Part shown: positions 52,027-60,858 of the stretch, in pieces
Layout of the letters: the number at the start of each line of letters is the position of its first letter
How positions within the stretch are numbered: position 1 is the first letter of the stretch
From: Bacillota bacterium
GTDB taxonomy: Bacteria; Bacillota; Clostridia; Lachnospirales; Lachnospiraceae
DNA length: 64,000 bases
Direction of reading: 5' to 3'
Assembly: GCA_023399055.1 (NCBI GenBank)
Contig: JAEWQV010000027.1
Location: 418,891-482,890 of the forward strand
Program-made: the position numbers and the translations under genes
The notes under the pieces: generated by a model
The model's input: the letters and a program-made list of their open reading frames with translations, nothing else
What the model was told of the DNA's origin: nothing
The model's database searches: none

Positions 52027-52086
52027 CAGGGAAGATAAACAAAGAGTGACGAGTGTAACGAAGGCTCGTCGATGAATTTAAATCCT
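52027..52086 (+). repeat. Nested inverted repeat between regulator and ABC genes
   Basis: GCAGG and CCTGC enclose GACGAG and CTCGTC. GAAGATAAACAAAG at 52031-52044 is identical to the core of the repeat after ftsK. No T-run follows. Confidence 0.5.
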
Positions 52087-52120
52087 GCAATTAATATTCA
52101 GATATGAAAGGGGCAATATT

Positions 52121-53044
52121 TTGAGTCAAGTAATATTATCAGCGAAAAATCTTACAAAGAAATACAGCCAGGTTACTGCACTTGAAGGAGTTCATATGGA
52201 ACTGAAACGAGGGGAGATTTATGGACTCGTAGGCAAGAATGGAGCAGGAAAGACAACATTTTTAAGACTGATTACAGGTCAGGCTTTTCAAACCGAAGGA
52301 ACCTTATCACTTTTTGGAGCTACTTCTCAACGTGATTTAAATGAACAACGCAAAAGGATAGGAGCAATTATTGAAATTCCAAGCTTTATTCCCTATATGA
52401 CTGCAGAGCAAAATCTGGAGTACTATCGCTTGCAACGTGGAATTCCCGGTAAAGAATGTGTGAAAGAAGTTTTAAAGGAAGTTGGACTACAGGACACTGG
52501 CAAAAAAAAGTACAAAAGTTTCTCTTTAGGAATGAAACAAAGACTTGGCTTGGCTTTAGCACTTATGAATAAACCGGAATTGTTATTACTGGATGAGCCG
52601 ATTAATGGTTTGGATCCCTTTGGAATTGTTGAACTTAGAAACCTATTAATTAAGTTAAGCAGAGAAAAAAATATTACCATATTGATTTCCAGTCATATCT
52701 TAACAGAGTTATCCAATCTAGCGACGTATTATGGCTTTATCGATAACGGTAAGTTGTTACGACAATTATCCGCTGATGAAATATCTCAGGATAATAATAA
52801 ATATATTGAGTTAAGAGTTGATAAAGTAGAAGCTATGGCTGCACTTTTAGAGACGAAACTTGGTTGCATCTCTTATAAAATAACACCGAACTTTGAAATT
52901 CATCTGTATGATTATCTGGATCAGCCAACTAAAATTAGTCAATTGGCGGTTAATAACGGAATTGGATTATATAGTATGACAGTGAAGGATATTGATCTGG
53001 AAAGTTATTTTATTCAATTAGTGGGAGGTAACGCCAATGCTTAA
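52121..53044 (+). CDS. ABC transporter ATPase, bacitracin/lantibiotic-immunity type
   Basis: A 307-residue ATPase. It shows Walker A GKNGAGKTTF, signature FSLGMKQRLGLALALM, Walker B LLLLDEPINGLDP and H-loop ISSHILTEL. The C-terminal extension is typical of BcrA/SpaF-type exporters that clear peptide antibiotics from the membrane. The start is TTG with GAAAGGGGC upstream. The 3' end overlaps the permease start by eight bases. Confidence 0.92.
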   Translation: MSQVILSAKNLTKKYSQVTALEGVHMELKRGEIYGLVGKNGAGKTTFLRLITGQAFQTEGTLSLFGATSQRDLNEQRKRIGAIIEIPSFIPYMTAEQNLEYYRLQRGIPGKECVKEVLKEVGLQDTGKKKYKSFSLGMKQRLGLALALMNKPELLLLDEPINGLDPFGIVELRNLLIKLSREKNITILISSHILTELSNLATYYGFIDNGKLLRQLSADEISQDNNKYIELRVDKVEAMAALLETKLGCISYKITPNFEIHLYDYLDQPTKISQLAVNNGIGLYSMTVKDIDLESYFIQLVGGNANA

Positions 53045-53810
53045 CTACTTAAAAAGTGAGATCTATCGCATTCTTCATACCAAATCATCTTATATTTTTA
53101 TCGCCGTTTGTTCTTTACTTTTACTTAGCTCTAATATAGTCATTGCTTTCGTAAAAATGAATGATGCAACCTTTCCCTATGCTGATACTGCATTTGCAAT
53201 CGGCAATGTTTGTGGAGGTTTGATCTATGTATTTTTGATGTGTATTATGGTTGCGGGAACAGTTTTTAATAATGAGCATAACAATCATACGTTTAAAAAT
53301 TGTGTTTCCTATGGAATTCCACGCGGAACAATATACTTTGGCAAGGTCTTTGTCCAAATAATTTATGCAATAACCGCCTTTATTATTATTTTAGGAGTTC
53401 ACGTAGGTAGCGCATATCTTCTTCTGGAAAACTCAGGTCCGATGTATTTGGATATGATGGTGGAAACCTGTTTAGCCCTACTTCCTCTATTTATATTCTC
53501 ACTTACTGTGGCTAATTGCTTTTACTTTATTCTAGAGGGAACTGGGGCTGCAATGACTGCTTCTGTTGGAATTATCCTTGCCATGCCATTAGCATTTAAT
53601 TTCCTTGGGATGAAGTTTGAAATCTTTCGTACTATAACAAGAGTATTACCCTGGAATTTACTCTTAGCAACAAAGCCAGATATGAGTGGATCGGTTAGTT
53701 TTTATTGGGAGCAAAATGGAATGCTAGGCAATTGGCTAGCTGGTATTTTACAAGCACTATTATTTATTGTGATAGGATATGTAATATTTAGAAAGAAAGA
53801 GATAAAATAA
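53037..53810 (+). CDS. ABC-2 permease partner
   Basis: A 257-residue membrane protein with six hydrophobic segments, the BcrB/SpaE-like size. The first segment is SSYIFIAVCSLLLLSSNIVI. FNNEHNNHTFKNCVSYGIPR is the conserved loop between helices 2 and 3. It presumably forms the channel for the preceding ATPase. The overlapping start (GTGGGAGG upstream inside the ATPase gene) implies coupled translation. Confidence 0.88.
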   Translation: MLNYLKSEIYRILHTKSSYIFIAVCSLLLLSSNIVIAFVKMNDATFPYADTAFAIGNVCGGLIYVFLMCIMVAGTVFNNEHNNHTFKNCVSYGIPRGTIYFGKVFVQIIYAITAFIIILGVHVGSAYLLLENSGPMYLDMMVETCLALLPLFIFSLTVANCFYFILEGTGAAMTASVGIILAMPLAFNFLGMKFEIFRTITRVLPWNLLLATKPDMSGSVSFYWEQNGMLGNWLAGILQALLFIVIGYVIFRKKEIK

Positions 53811-53935
53811 AGGTGCTGTAATATAAGTAATTACGTGAATTGGCATTGTTCAAAAACATAAGTCAGGTAGCAGAAACGATACTTTACATGAGTTGGTTAA
53901 AACAAATATAAAGAGATAGAACAGGAGAGATAGCG

Positions 53936-54847
53936 ATGATTTATATTAGTATTATTTTATTTATTTTGGTAGTACTACTTGTCCTGCGCTTATCTTTCCT
54001 ATATCGTTCTGTAAAAGCTGCCGTTAAACAAATGTCTCTCATTGAGCAACTTCCTGAAGAAAACCAGCAGATAAAAGATATACCCTTTGATAAAAATTTG
54101 GAACTATTGTTAAAAAAAATTAATGAGCTATACTTGGCAAGACAGGAAGAGCGAATTGCATACCAAAGAAGGGAAATACAGATTAGAAGGGAAATTGAAA
54201 ATATTTCCCATGATCTTCGTACACCCTTAACTTCTATTCTTGGATATGTGGATCTGATTCAAAACGATGATTTGGAGGAGAATGAGAAGGAAGAATATCT
54301 TCAAATTATTAAGAAAAGAGCAAAGGTCTTACAGGGTTTCATTCAGGACTTCTACGAGTTATCCAGAATTGAAGGAGAGGATTATCCCCTTAAGCTGGAA
54401 GCTGTTACTGTTCAAACAATTTTGGCAGAGACAGCAGTTGCTTATTTTAATGAATTTGAAAAGAAAAATATTCAGGTGAACTTAGAGTTAATGGAACAAA
54501 AAACGGATTTGATTGCTGATAAAATACAATTGAACCGAATTTTCAATAATCTGATTCAAAATGCCTTAAAATACTCGTCAGAAATATTTACTATCAAGCA
54601 AATTGATGGGAATAAGGAATGCATTTTAAGATTTCAAAATGATAAGGGAAACCTATCAGAGAGGGAATTAGAGCTAATCTTTGATCGTTTTTATTCTGGG
54701 GATTCATCTAGGAACAACCATAGTACAGGACTTGGATTGACTATAACAAAAATATTAGTAGAGAAAATGAAGGGTAGTATTAATGCTTATCTGGAGGAAG
54801 AATTGTTTGTAATAGAGCTTCGATTTCCGGTACTCACCCAAGTATAA
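53936..54847 (+). CDS. Sensor histidine kinase of the second ABC module
   Basis: A 303-residue kinase with a single N-terminal membrane segment (ISIILFILVVLLVLRLSFLY) and no outside domain. It has the HisKA motif ENISHDLRTPLTSILGYVDL and an ATPase domain with NRIFNNLIQNALKYS and STGLGLTITKIL. A kinase with almost no sensing region probably reads the state of the adjacent transporter (inference). AGGAGAGAT precedes the ATG. Confidence 0.9.
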   Translation: MIYISIILFILVVLLVLRLSFLYRSVKAAVKQMSLIEQLPEENQQIKDIPFDKNLELLLKKINELYLARQEERIAYQRREIQIRREIENISHDLRTPLTSILGYVDLIQNDDLEENEKEEYLQIIKKRAKVLQGFIQDFYELSRIEGEDYPLKLEAVTVQTILAETAVAYFNEFEKKNIQVNLELMEQKTDLIADKIQLNRIFNNLIQNALKYSSEIFTIKQIDGNKECILRFQNDKGNLSERELELIFDRFYSGDSSRNNHSTGLGLTITKILVEKMKGSINAYLEEELFVIELRFPVLTQV

Positions 54848-54889
54848 TAACACTATTTTATTGCAAAATGGCAATAAAGTAGTGTTATT
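54846..54889 (+). terminator. Hairpin terminator of the second ABC module
   Basis: AATAACACTATTTTATTGC (54846-54864) pairs with GCAATAAAGTAGTGTTATT (54871-54889) with one internal mismatch. A modest GCTTTTG follows. Confidence 0.75.
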
Positions 54890-55021
54890 GCTTTTGTAGC
54901 ACCGAAATTTTGTTCGTTGATATTTTCTCCTATATCAGTTATAATAACCGATAGTAAAAGGCGAAATAGGCTTTTGTGTAGATAATTTAAGACAAAAGCT
55001 CTTTGACGTTATGGAGGAATA

Positions 55022-56947
55022 ATGAGAAAATTAGCACTATCGGATGAAATATTACTAACAGTTGATAAACCTGCCAGATATATTGGTGGCGAGGTTAATA
55101 TGCAGGTGAAGGATCCTGCAAAGGTTGATATACGCTTTTGTATGTGTTTTCCCGATGTTTATGAAATAGGCATGTCACATCTGGGAATTCAGATTTTATA
55201 TGATATTATAAATCGAAGAACCGATACTTATTGTGAGAGAGTATATTCCCCTTGGACGGATATGGACAAGCTGATGAGGGAGAAGAAGATCCCTTTATTT
55301 GCGTTGGAAAGTCAGGACCCAATCAAAGACTTTGATTTTCTTGGTATTACGTTGCAGTATGAGATGTGTTATACCAATATTCTTCAAGTATTGGAGCTGT
55401 CCCAGATTCCCATTTATGCTAAGGATCGTGGTGAGAATGATCCAATCGTTATTGGTGGTGGCCCTTGCAGCTACAATCCGGAACCCATCGCTGATTTCTT
55501 TGATTTCTTTTATATCGGTGAAGGTGAGACGGTATATGATCAGCTTTTAGATGCCTATAAGGAAAGTAAGCAGCAAGGCAAGACCAGAAAAGAATATCTG
55601 GAAATGGTGGCACAGATAGAAGGTATGTATGTACCTGCTTTTTATGATGTTGTTTATAATGAAGATAAAACAATTAAGAGCTTTACAAAGAACAATCCAG
55701 CTGCACCGGATAAGGTAAGAAAACAGGTGGAAATGAACCTTAGTGAGGCGTATTATCCGACAAAACCAGTGGTACCATTTATCAAGGCAACACAGGACCG
55801 AGTTGTACTTGAGATTCAGAGAGGCTGTATTCGAGGCTGTAGATTCTGTCAGGCAGGTATGATTTATCGTCCCACCCGAGAAAGAAGTCTGGAATATCTA
55901 AAAAAATGTGCTTATGAGATGCTTGCCTCCACCGGTCATGAAGAGATATCACTTAGCTCACTAAGCTCCAGTGATTATTCTCATTTGCAGGAGTTGGTGT
56001 ATTTTTTAATTGATGAGTTTGGTTCAAAGGGAGTTAACATTTCCTTGCCTTCTCTTCGTATTGATGCATTTTCACTGGACGTTATGAGTAAGGTTCAGGA
56101 CATTAGAAAAAGCAGTTTGACCTTTGCTCCGGAAGCTGGAACGCAAAGACTTCGTGATGTTATTAATAAGGGTCTTACGGAAGAATCTATCTTAACAGGA
56201 GCGATGAAAGCCTTTAATAGCGGTTGGAATCAGGTTAAGCTTTATTTCATGTTAGGCCTTCCAACAGAGACCTTGGAGGATATTGAAGGCATTGCAATTC
56301 TTTGTGATCGAATTGCCAGAGAGTATTATACAATTCCGAAGGAGCAGCGTAATGGTAAGGTAAGTATTACCGCAAGTTCATCCTTCTTCGTACCAAAACC
56401 CTTTACCCCTTTCCAGTGGTCAGCCATGGATACAGGAGAAGCCTTCATTGAAAAGGCACGTTATTTAAAGGATAAAGTAAAAGAACAGTTGAATCAAAAG
56501 AGTTTGAAATATCGTTGGCACGAAGCAAAGCTTACAGAGCTGGAAGGCGTATTTGCCAGAGGTGATAGAAAAGTTGGCAAAGCAATCTATGATGCTTATC
56601 AAGCAGGCTGTCTCTATGATTCCTGGGGCGAATACTTTGATTATGATAAATGGATGAAAGCATTTGAGGATAATGGAATTGAAATTGAGTTCTACAACTG
56701 TAGAGAACGTAGTGAGGATGAAATCTTCCCTTGGGATTTCATTGATGTTGGAGTAACAAAGAAATTCCTTTATCGTGAATATAAGAGAGCCGTTGACGAA
56801 AAGATAACACCGAACTGTAAACAAGCTTGTTTTAACTGTGGAGCGAAGGAATTTGGCGGTGGTGTTTGCTTTGTACAAGGGTTAGAAGTAGTGGAAAATA
56901 ATGATACTACAGCTGTAGTGATGGAGGAAGTTACCAATGAAGGCTAG
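55022..56947 (+). CDS. B12-binding-domain radical SAM protein, TIGR03960 family
   Basis: A 641-residue protein. An N-terminal B12-binding-like domain (PDVYEIGMSHLGIQILYDII; GGGPCSYNPEPIADFFDFF) precedes the radical SAM domain with CIRGCRFCQAGM, which binds [4Fe-4S]. The C-terminal section carries the conserved CKQACFNCGAKEFGGGVC cysteines. The next gene, its TIGR03936 partner, overlaps it by 11 bases, as in most Firmicutes. The reaction is unknown; the constant position before RNase G and ribosomal genes hints at RNA or ribosome modification. Confidence 0.93.
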   Translation: MRKLALSDEILLTVDKPARYIGGEVNMQVKDPAKVDIRFCMCFPDVYEIGMSHLGIQILYDIINRRTDTYCERVYSPWTDMDKLMREKKIPLFALESQDPIKDFDFLGITLQYEMCYTNILQVLELSQIPIYAKDRGENDPIVIGGGPCSYNPEPIADFFDFFYIGEGETVYDQLLDAYKESKQQGKTRKEYLEMVAQIEGMYVPAFYDVVYNEDKTIKSFTKNNPAAPDKVRKQVEMNLSEAYYPTKPVVPFIKATQDRVVLEIQRGCIRGCRFCQAGMIYRPTRERSLEYLKKCAYEMLASTGHEEISLSSLSSSDYSHLQELVYFLIDEFGSKGVNISLPSLRIDAFSLDVMSKVQDIRKSSLTFAPEAGTQRLRDVINKGLTEESILTGAMKAFNSGWNQVKLYFMLGLPTETLEDIEGIAILCDRIAREYYTIPKEQRNGKVSITASSSFFVPKPFTPFQWSAMDTGEAFIEKARYLKDKVKEQLNQKSLKYRWHEAKLTELEGVFARGDRKVGKAIYDAYQAGCLYDSWGEYFDYDKWMKAFEDNGIEIEFYNCRERSEDEIFPWDFIDVGVTKKFLYREYKRAVDEKITPNCKQACFNCGAKEFGGGVCFVQGLEVVENNDTTAVVMEEVTNEG

Positions 56948-57749
56948 AATCAAATTTCAAAAATATGGAGCAATGAAATTCATTGGTCACTTAGATGTAA
57001 TGCGTTATTTTCAAAAAGCCTTTCGCAGGGCAAATTATGATAGTGAGTATACCAAGGGCTATAGCCCTCATCAAATTATGTCCTTTGCGGCACCTCTTGG
57101 AGTAGGCTTAACCAGTGATGCAGAGTATTTGGATATTCAGCTGTTATCCAGCGACGAAGCACAGGTAATGGTGGATAGACTGAATGCGGTCCTTACAGAA
57201 GGAGTATGTATTCTCGACTTTCATCCATTATTGGAGGCGGAAGCAAATACAAGAACAGTAACTGCTATGTCCTTAGTGGCTAGCGCAGATTATGTGGTTT
57301 CCTTTAAAGATGGATATGAGGCGGATACCATCTTTGCTACTCAAGAGGATTTTAAGAAGGCATTTCTTAAGTTCTATGAGAAATCCGAAATTGTTATAGG
57401 TAAGAAGACAAAGAAATCTGAAACAGAAGTAGATATAAAGCCAATGATAAGCTTTGTAGCTTTTGATGAAAAAGATTATGTTACAAAGCTTCAGGATTTT
57501 GTAAAGGAACCTGCAAAGGTTTCATTAACGGAAACAGTGGCACAACAGTATGAGAATGGTATTAAGATCTACATGCAGATTGATACCGGCAGCAGTGCCA
57601 ATCTTAAACCGGAGCTTGTAATGGAAGCTTTTTATGAAGAGTACAATCTGTCCTATACGAAATTTGCCTGGCAGGTGCACAGATTAGAGGTCTATACCAA
57701 AGACAGCGAATCTGGAAAATTTGCAGCGCTTAACCAGGTGGAAAGATAG
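56937..57749 (+). CDS. Radical SAM-linked protein, TIGR03936 (DUF2344)
   Basis: A 270-residue protein opening MKARIKFQKYGAMKFIGHLD, with FRRANYDSEYTKGYSPHQIM and FAAPLGVGLTSDAEYLDIQL, the family signatures. In some bacteria it is fused to the TIGR03960 protein; here it is a separate chain with overlapping start. It probably helps the radical SAM enzyme recognise its substrate (inference). GGAGGAAG precedes the ATG within the upstream gene. Confidence 0.92.
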   Translation: MKARIKFQKYGAMKFIGHLDVMRYFQKAFRRANYDSEYTKGYSPHQIMSFAAPLGVGLTSDAEYLDIQLLSSDEAQVMVDRLNAVLTEGVCILDFHPLLEAEANTRTVTAMSLVASADYVVSFKDGYEADTIFATQEDFKKAFLKFYEKSEIVIGKKTKKSETEVDIKPMISFVAFDEKDYVTKLQDFVKEPAKVSLTETVAQQYENGIKIYMQIDTGSSANLKPELVMEAFYEEYNLSYTKFAWQVHRLEVYTKDSESGKFAALNQVER

Positions 57750-57756
57750 AAAATTT

Positions 57757-57781
57757 TGCCGGTCTGCGCCATCTGGATATA
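57757..57781 (+). repeat. 25-bp repeat, copy 1
   Basis: TGCCGGTCTGCGCCATCTG then one variable base and ATATA. The inverse copy lies at 60736-60760, so the two flank rng, the YbaK gene and the hydrolase gene. Confidence 0.85.
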
Positions 57782-57886
57782 GATACAGTCTTATTCAACC
57801 TTTATAGTTTAAGAAGCTCTTTGTCAATGAATCATAGATAGATGGATATAGGTTAGATAATTAATGCACGAAGTGGAGGAGTTAGA

Positions 57887-59131
57887 ATGGGAAATAAATT
57901 GGTTATCACTAGAAAAAATGACGCAATTATTTCTGCGTTCTTTGAGGGAAAAGATTTGGTACAGGTGTCACTTAATGCATCAGAAGAGGCAGGTATTTTA
58001 GGAAATATCTATCTTGGAAAAGTAAAAAATATTATAAAGAATATTAATGCTGCATTTGTCGAAATAGAAGATGGAAGAATGTGTTATTATTCTTTAGGTG
58101 ATAATCAATATCCTATCATGGCGAATAACAAAGATCTCGGTAATGAAGATTTTAAGTTAACAGAAGTTAAAGTAAAAGTCGGTGATGAGCTTTTAGTCCA
58201 GGTTGTAAAAGAGGATATTAAGACGAAAGCACCGGTGGTCAGCTCTAATCTGAACTTTACAGGAAAATATGTTGCCCTTACCTATGGAAAATCAGCTCTT
58301 GGAGTATCTTCAAAAATAGTAGATGAAAAAGAACGAAAACGTCTGAAAGAATTGGCTAGAAGGCATCAACATCCGGACTATGGGTTTATTATACGAACCA
58401 ATGCTGCACATGTGCCAGAGGAACGTATCATATCAGAAATGGAAACCCTAACGCAGGAGTATTTAAATATTCGTAAATTCGGGGTACATCAAAATAGATT
58501 TTCACTTATTTATAAAAATCCCCCCAATTATATTTGTGATATAAGAGACAGTTATACCGACAATGTGGACGAGTTCATTACAGATGATGCAAGTCTTTAT
58601 TCCAATATCAGCGGATTTCTGACCTCATATCAGCCAGAAGATATTAGTAAGTTACGACTTTATCAGGATGCACTTCTTTCCCTATCCAATCTCTATGGGG
58701 TGAATGATAAGTTGAATGAAGCCACACGTCCCTATGTTTGGTTAAAATCCGGCGGTTCTCTGGTGATACAGCCAACAGAGGCGCTGACTGTAATTGATGT
58801 TAACACTGGTAAGGCAGTAGCAGGTAAGAAAAAGGTTCAGGAAACCTTTCTTAAGGTGAATCGTGAAGCAGCAAAAGAGATTGCCAAGCAAATTCGCTTA
58901 AGGAATCTATCGGGTATCATTATCATTGATTTTATCGATATGGAACTAAAGAAAGATAAAGAGCTTTTGATGGAGGAACTTGCAGAGTACTTTAAAAAAG
59001 ATCCAATTAAGACAATGCTTGTGGATATGACGGCTTTAGGACTTGTTGAAGTGACTCGGAAAAAAGTACGTAAGCCCTTACATGAACAAATGGAAGATTT
59101 TAAGACAGAAGTGGTTGATAAATTTAATTAA
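57887..59131 (+). CDS. rng: Ribonuclease E/G family protein
   Basis: A 414-residue endoribonuclease. It has an S1-like RNA-binding region (residues about 35-130: NIYLGKVKNIIKNINAAFVE) and the catalytic magnesium sites in VIDVNTGKAV and IIIDFIDME. It acts on single-stranded 5'-monophosphate RNA in RNA decay and processing. It is shorter than Escherichia coli RNase G, and I see no CPxCxG zinc-link motif near the C-terminus, which in RNase E joins dimers. TGGAGGAG precedes the ATG. Confidence 0.92.
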   Translation: MGNKLVITRKNDAIISAFFEGKDLVQVSLNASEEAGILGNIYLGKVKNIIKNINAAFVEIEDGRMCYYSLGDNQYPIMANNKDLGNEDFKLTEVKVKVGDELLVQVVKEDIKTKAPVVSSNLNFTGKYVALTYGKSALGVSSKIVDEKERKRLKELARRHQHPDYGFIIRTNAAHVPEERIISEMETLTQEYLNIRKFGVHQNRFSLIYKNPPNYICDIRDSYTDNVDEFITDDASLYSNISGFLTSYQPEDISKLRLYQDALLSLSNLYGVNDKLNEATRPYVWLKSGGSLVIQPTEALTVIDVNTGKAVAGKKKVQETFLKVNREAAKEIAKQIRLRNLSGIIIIDFIDMELKKDKELLMEELAEYFKKDPIKTMLVDMTALGLVEVTRKKVRKPLHEQMEDFKTEVVDKFN

Positions 59132-59300
59132 AGTGTCATAAAACAGATAAAAACGATATCATTTGTCAATTTGCATAATATAACTTTTACTATAGGTGAT
59201 ACTAAAGTCTTTCTTGTGAAAATTGATAAATCCTTAGTTGTATGCATGTTTGTGAAGCATTTATTAAACCTACATATTATCAAATGAGGTACAAAAGTAT

Positions 59301-59771
59301 ATGGTTAAGACAAATGTAATGCGATTGCTCGAGCAGGCTGGAATTGACTATAAATCCTTTGAATATGAAATAGATGAGAATAATCTCGCAGGTGAACATG
59401 TTGCCAGCTTAATTGGAATACCCCCCGAGCAGGTGTTTAAAACACTTGTTGCAAAGGGTGAAAAGAAAGGGTATGTGGTCTTTTGTATTCCGGTAACGAT
59501 GGAGCTGGATTTGAAAAAGGCAGCTACTATAATAGGTGACAAGAAAATAGAAATGCTCCATGTTAAGGATTTGTTAGGTATCACAGGTTATATTCGTGGC
59601 GGGTGCTCCCCCATTGGTATGAAGAAAAAGCTCCCTACCTACATGGATGAGACAGCAATCCTTTTTAATGAAATATATATCAGTGCCGGAGTACGTGGTT
59701 GTCAATTGTGCTTATCCAGTGAAAAGCTGATTGAGTATATATCTGCAAGCATATGTGATGTTGCGGTTTAG
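59301..59771 (+). CDS. YbaK/EbsC-type Cys-tRNA(Pro) deacylase
   Basis: A 156-residue protein. YbaK-family features are MRLLEQAGIDYKSFEYE, PPEQVFKTLVAKGEKKGY, the conserved catalytic-type Lys in FKTL and GYIRGGCSPIGMKKKLPTY. Such proteins hydrolyse cysteine mis-charged on tRNA-Pro. A weak site (ATGAGGTAC) precedes the ATG. The 169-base gap upstream shows no other feature. Confidence 0.9.
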   Translation: MVKTNVMRLLEQAGIDYKSFEYEIDENNLAGEHVASLIGIPPEQVFKTLVAKGEKKGYVVFCIPVTMELDLKKAATIIGDKKIEMLHVKDLLGITGYIRGGCSPIGMKKKLPTYMDETAILFNEIYISAGVRGCQLCLSSEKLIEYISASICDVAV

Positions 59772-59832
59772 AATTAACTAGCTGATACGCAGCTGCTTCA
59801 AAGAGGTAATAGGTAACATTATAAATAGAGAA

Positions 59833-59925
59833 AAAAATAGATATAATTTAAATAGATATAATTTAAATAGATATAATAATAAATAGATAAAATTATAAAT
59901 AGATAAAACTATAATATATAATTAC
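59833..59925 (+). repeat. AT-rich tandem repeats before the hydrolase gene
   Basis: Three copies of a 15-nt unit, AAATAGATATAATTT and variants, are followed by two or three copies of ATAAATAGATAAAA-like units. It is simple-sequence DNA that may also supply promoter-like TATAAT elements. Confidence 0.75.
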
Positions 59926-59973
59926 CTAATTCTGCTTGTATGTTAGGAGAGCCTAAGGGAAAGGTGAGTTGGT

Positions 59974-60636
59974 ATGTATCAACAACTGAAAGACGTGTCA
60001 CTCTACTATGAAAAAAGTGGTCAAGGTACTCCAATTCTTTTATTGCATGGGAATGGAGAGACTCATGATATTTATGATAAACTAATACCAAAGCTAAGCA
60101 GGGATTATACAGTTTATGCCATTGACAGCAGAGGGCATGGAAGCAGCAGTAAAGTGCAATCATTGGATTATGGTCAGATGGCGGAAGATATTGTACAGTT
60201 TATTACACTTCAAAACATAACTAACCCAATTCTTTATGGCTTTAGCGATGGAGGTATTATAGGATTAATTATGGCTGTCCGCTATCCCGAACTATTATCA
60301 AAGCTCATTATTAGCGGAGCAAATATTAATCCTAAAGGCATAAAAACAAAGTATATGTGGTTGATACGGCTATTATATATTTTTACCAGGGATGCCAAAT
60401 ATCAGCTTATGTTAACACAACCTAATATATCAGAAGCAGAACTAAAACAGATTAAGTCGAATACCTTTATTCTTGCTGGTAGTAAGGATGTGATTGTTGA
60501 GAAACATACAAAGTACATAGCAAGTTGTATCCCAAGCAGTACCTTGCAAATTATTGAAGGGGAAACCCATGACAGTTACGTGATTCATTCGGAACGATTA
60601 TATGATATTTTAATTTCTTATCTTAGGAATAACTGA
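59974..60636 (+). CDS. Alpha/beta hydrolase
   Basis: A 220-residue alpha/beta hydrolase. The oxyanion region is LLLHGNGETHD, AIDSRGHGSS is the conserved loop, the nucleophile elbow is GFSDGG and the catalytic His is in EGETHDSYV. It is short for the family, with a reduced cap. The substrate is unknown. GGAAAGGTGAG precedes the ATG. Confidence 0.88.
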   Translation: MYQQLKDVSLYYEKSGQGTPILLLHGNGETHDIYDKLIPKLSRDYTVYAIDSRGHGSSSKVQSLDYGQMAEDIVQFITLQNITNPILYGFSDGGIIGLIMAVRYPELLSKLIISGANINPKGIKTKYMWLIRLLYIFTRDAKYQLMLTQPNISEAELKQIKSNTFILAGSKDVIVEKHTKYIASCIPSSTLQIIEGETHDSYVIHSERLYDILISYLRNN

Positions 60637-60735
60637 ACGTTGATGTTATACTCATTGTTACATCACTCTACTTACATAGAAATGTGATTATAGCGTCAAA
60701 AACCATCCTAAACAGTAAGAGATGAATATGAACGA

Positions 60736-60760
60736 TATATTCAGATGGCGCAGACCGGCA
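60736..60760 (-). repeat. 25-bp repeat, copy 2 (inverted)
   Basis: CAGATGGCGCAGACCGGCA is the exact reverse complement of the 19-bp core at 57757-57775, with TATAT on its left. The rest of the 60637-60858 gap shows nothing I can name. Confidence 0.85.
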
Positions 60761-60858
60761 TCTATAAATTACATATTGCAAAAATATTTCATTTTTTGTT
60801 CCACAAAGCTCTTATATAACATATTTGTATAAGGAGCACATAATGTCATGGAGTAATT

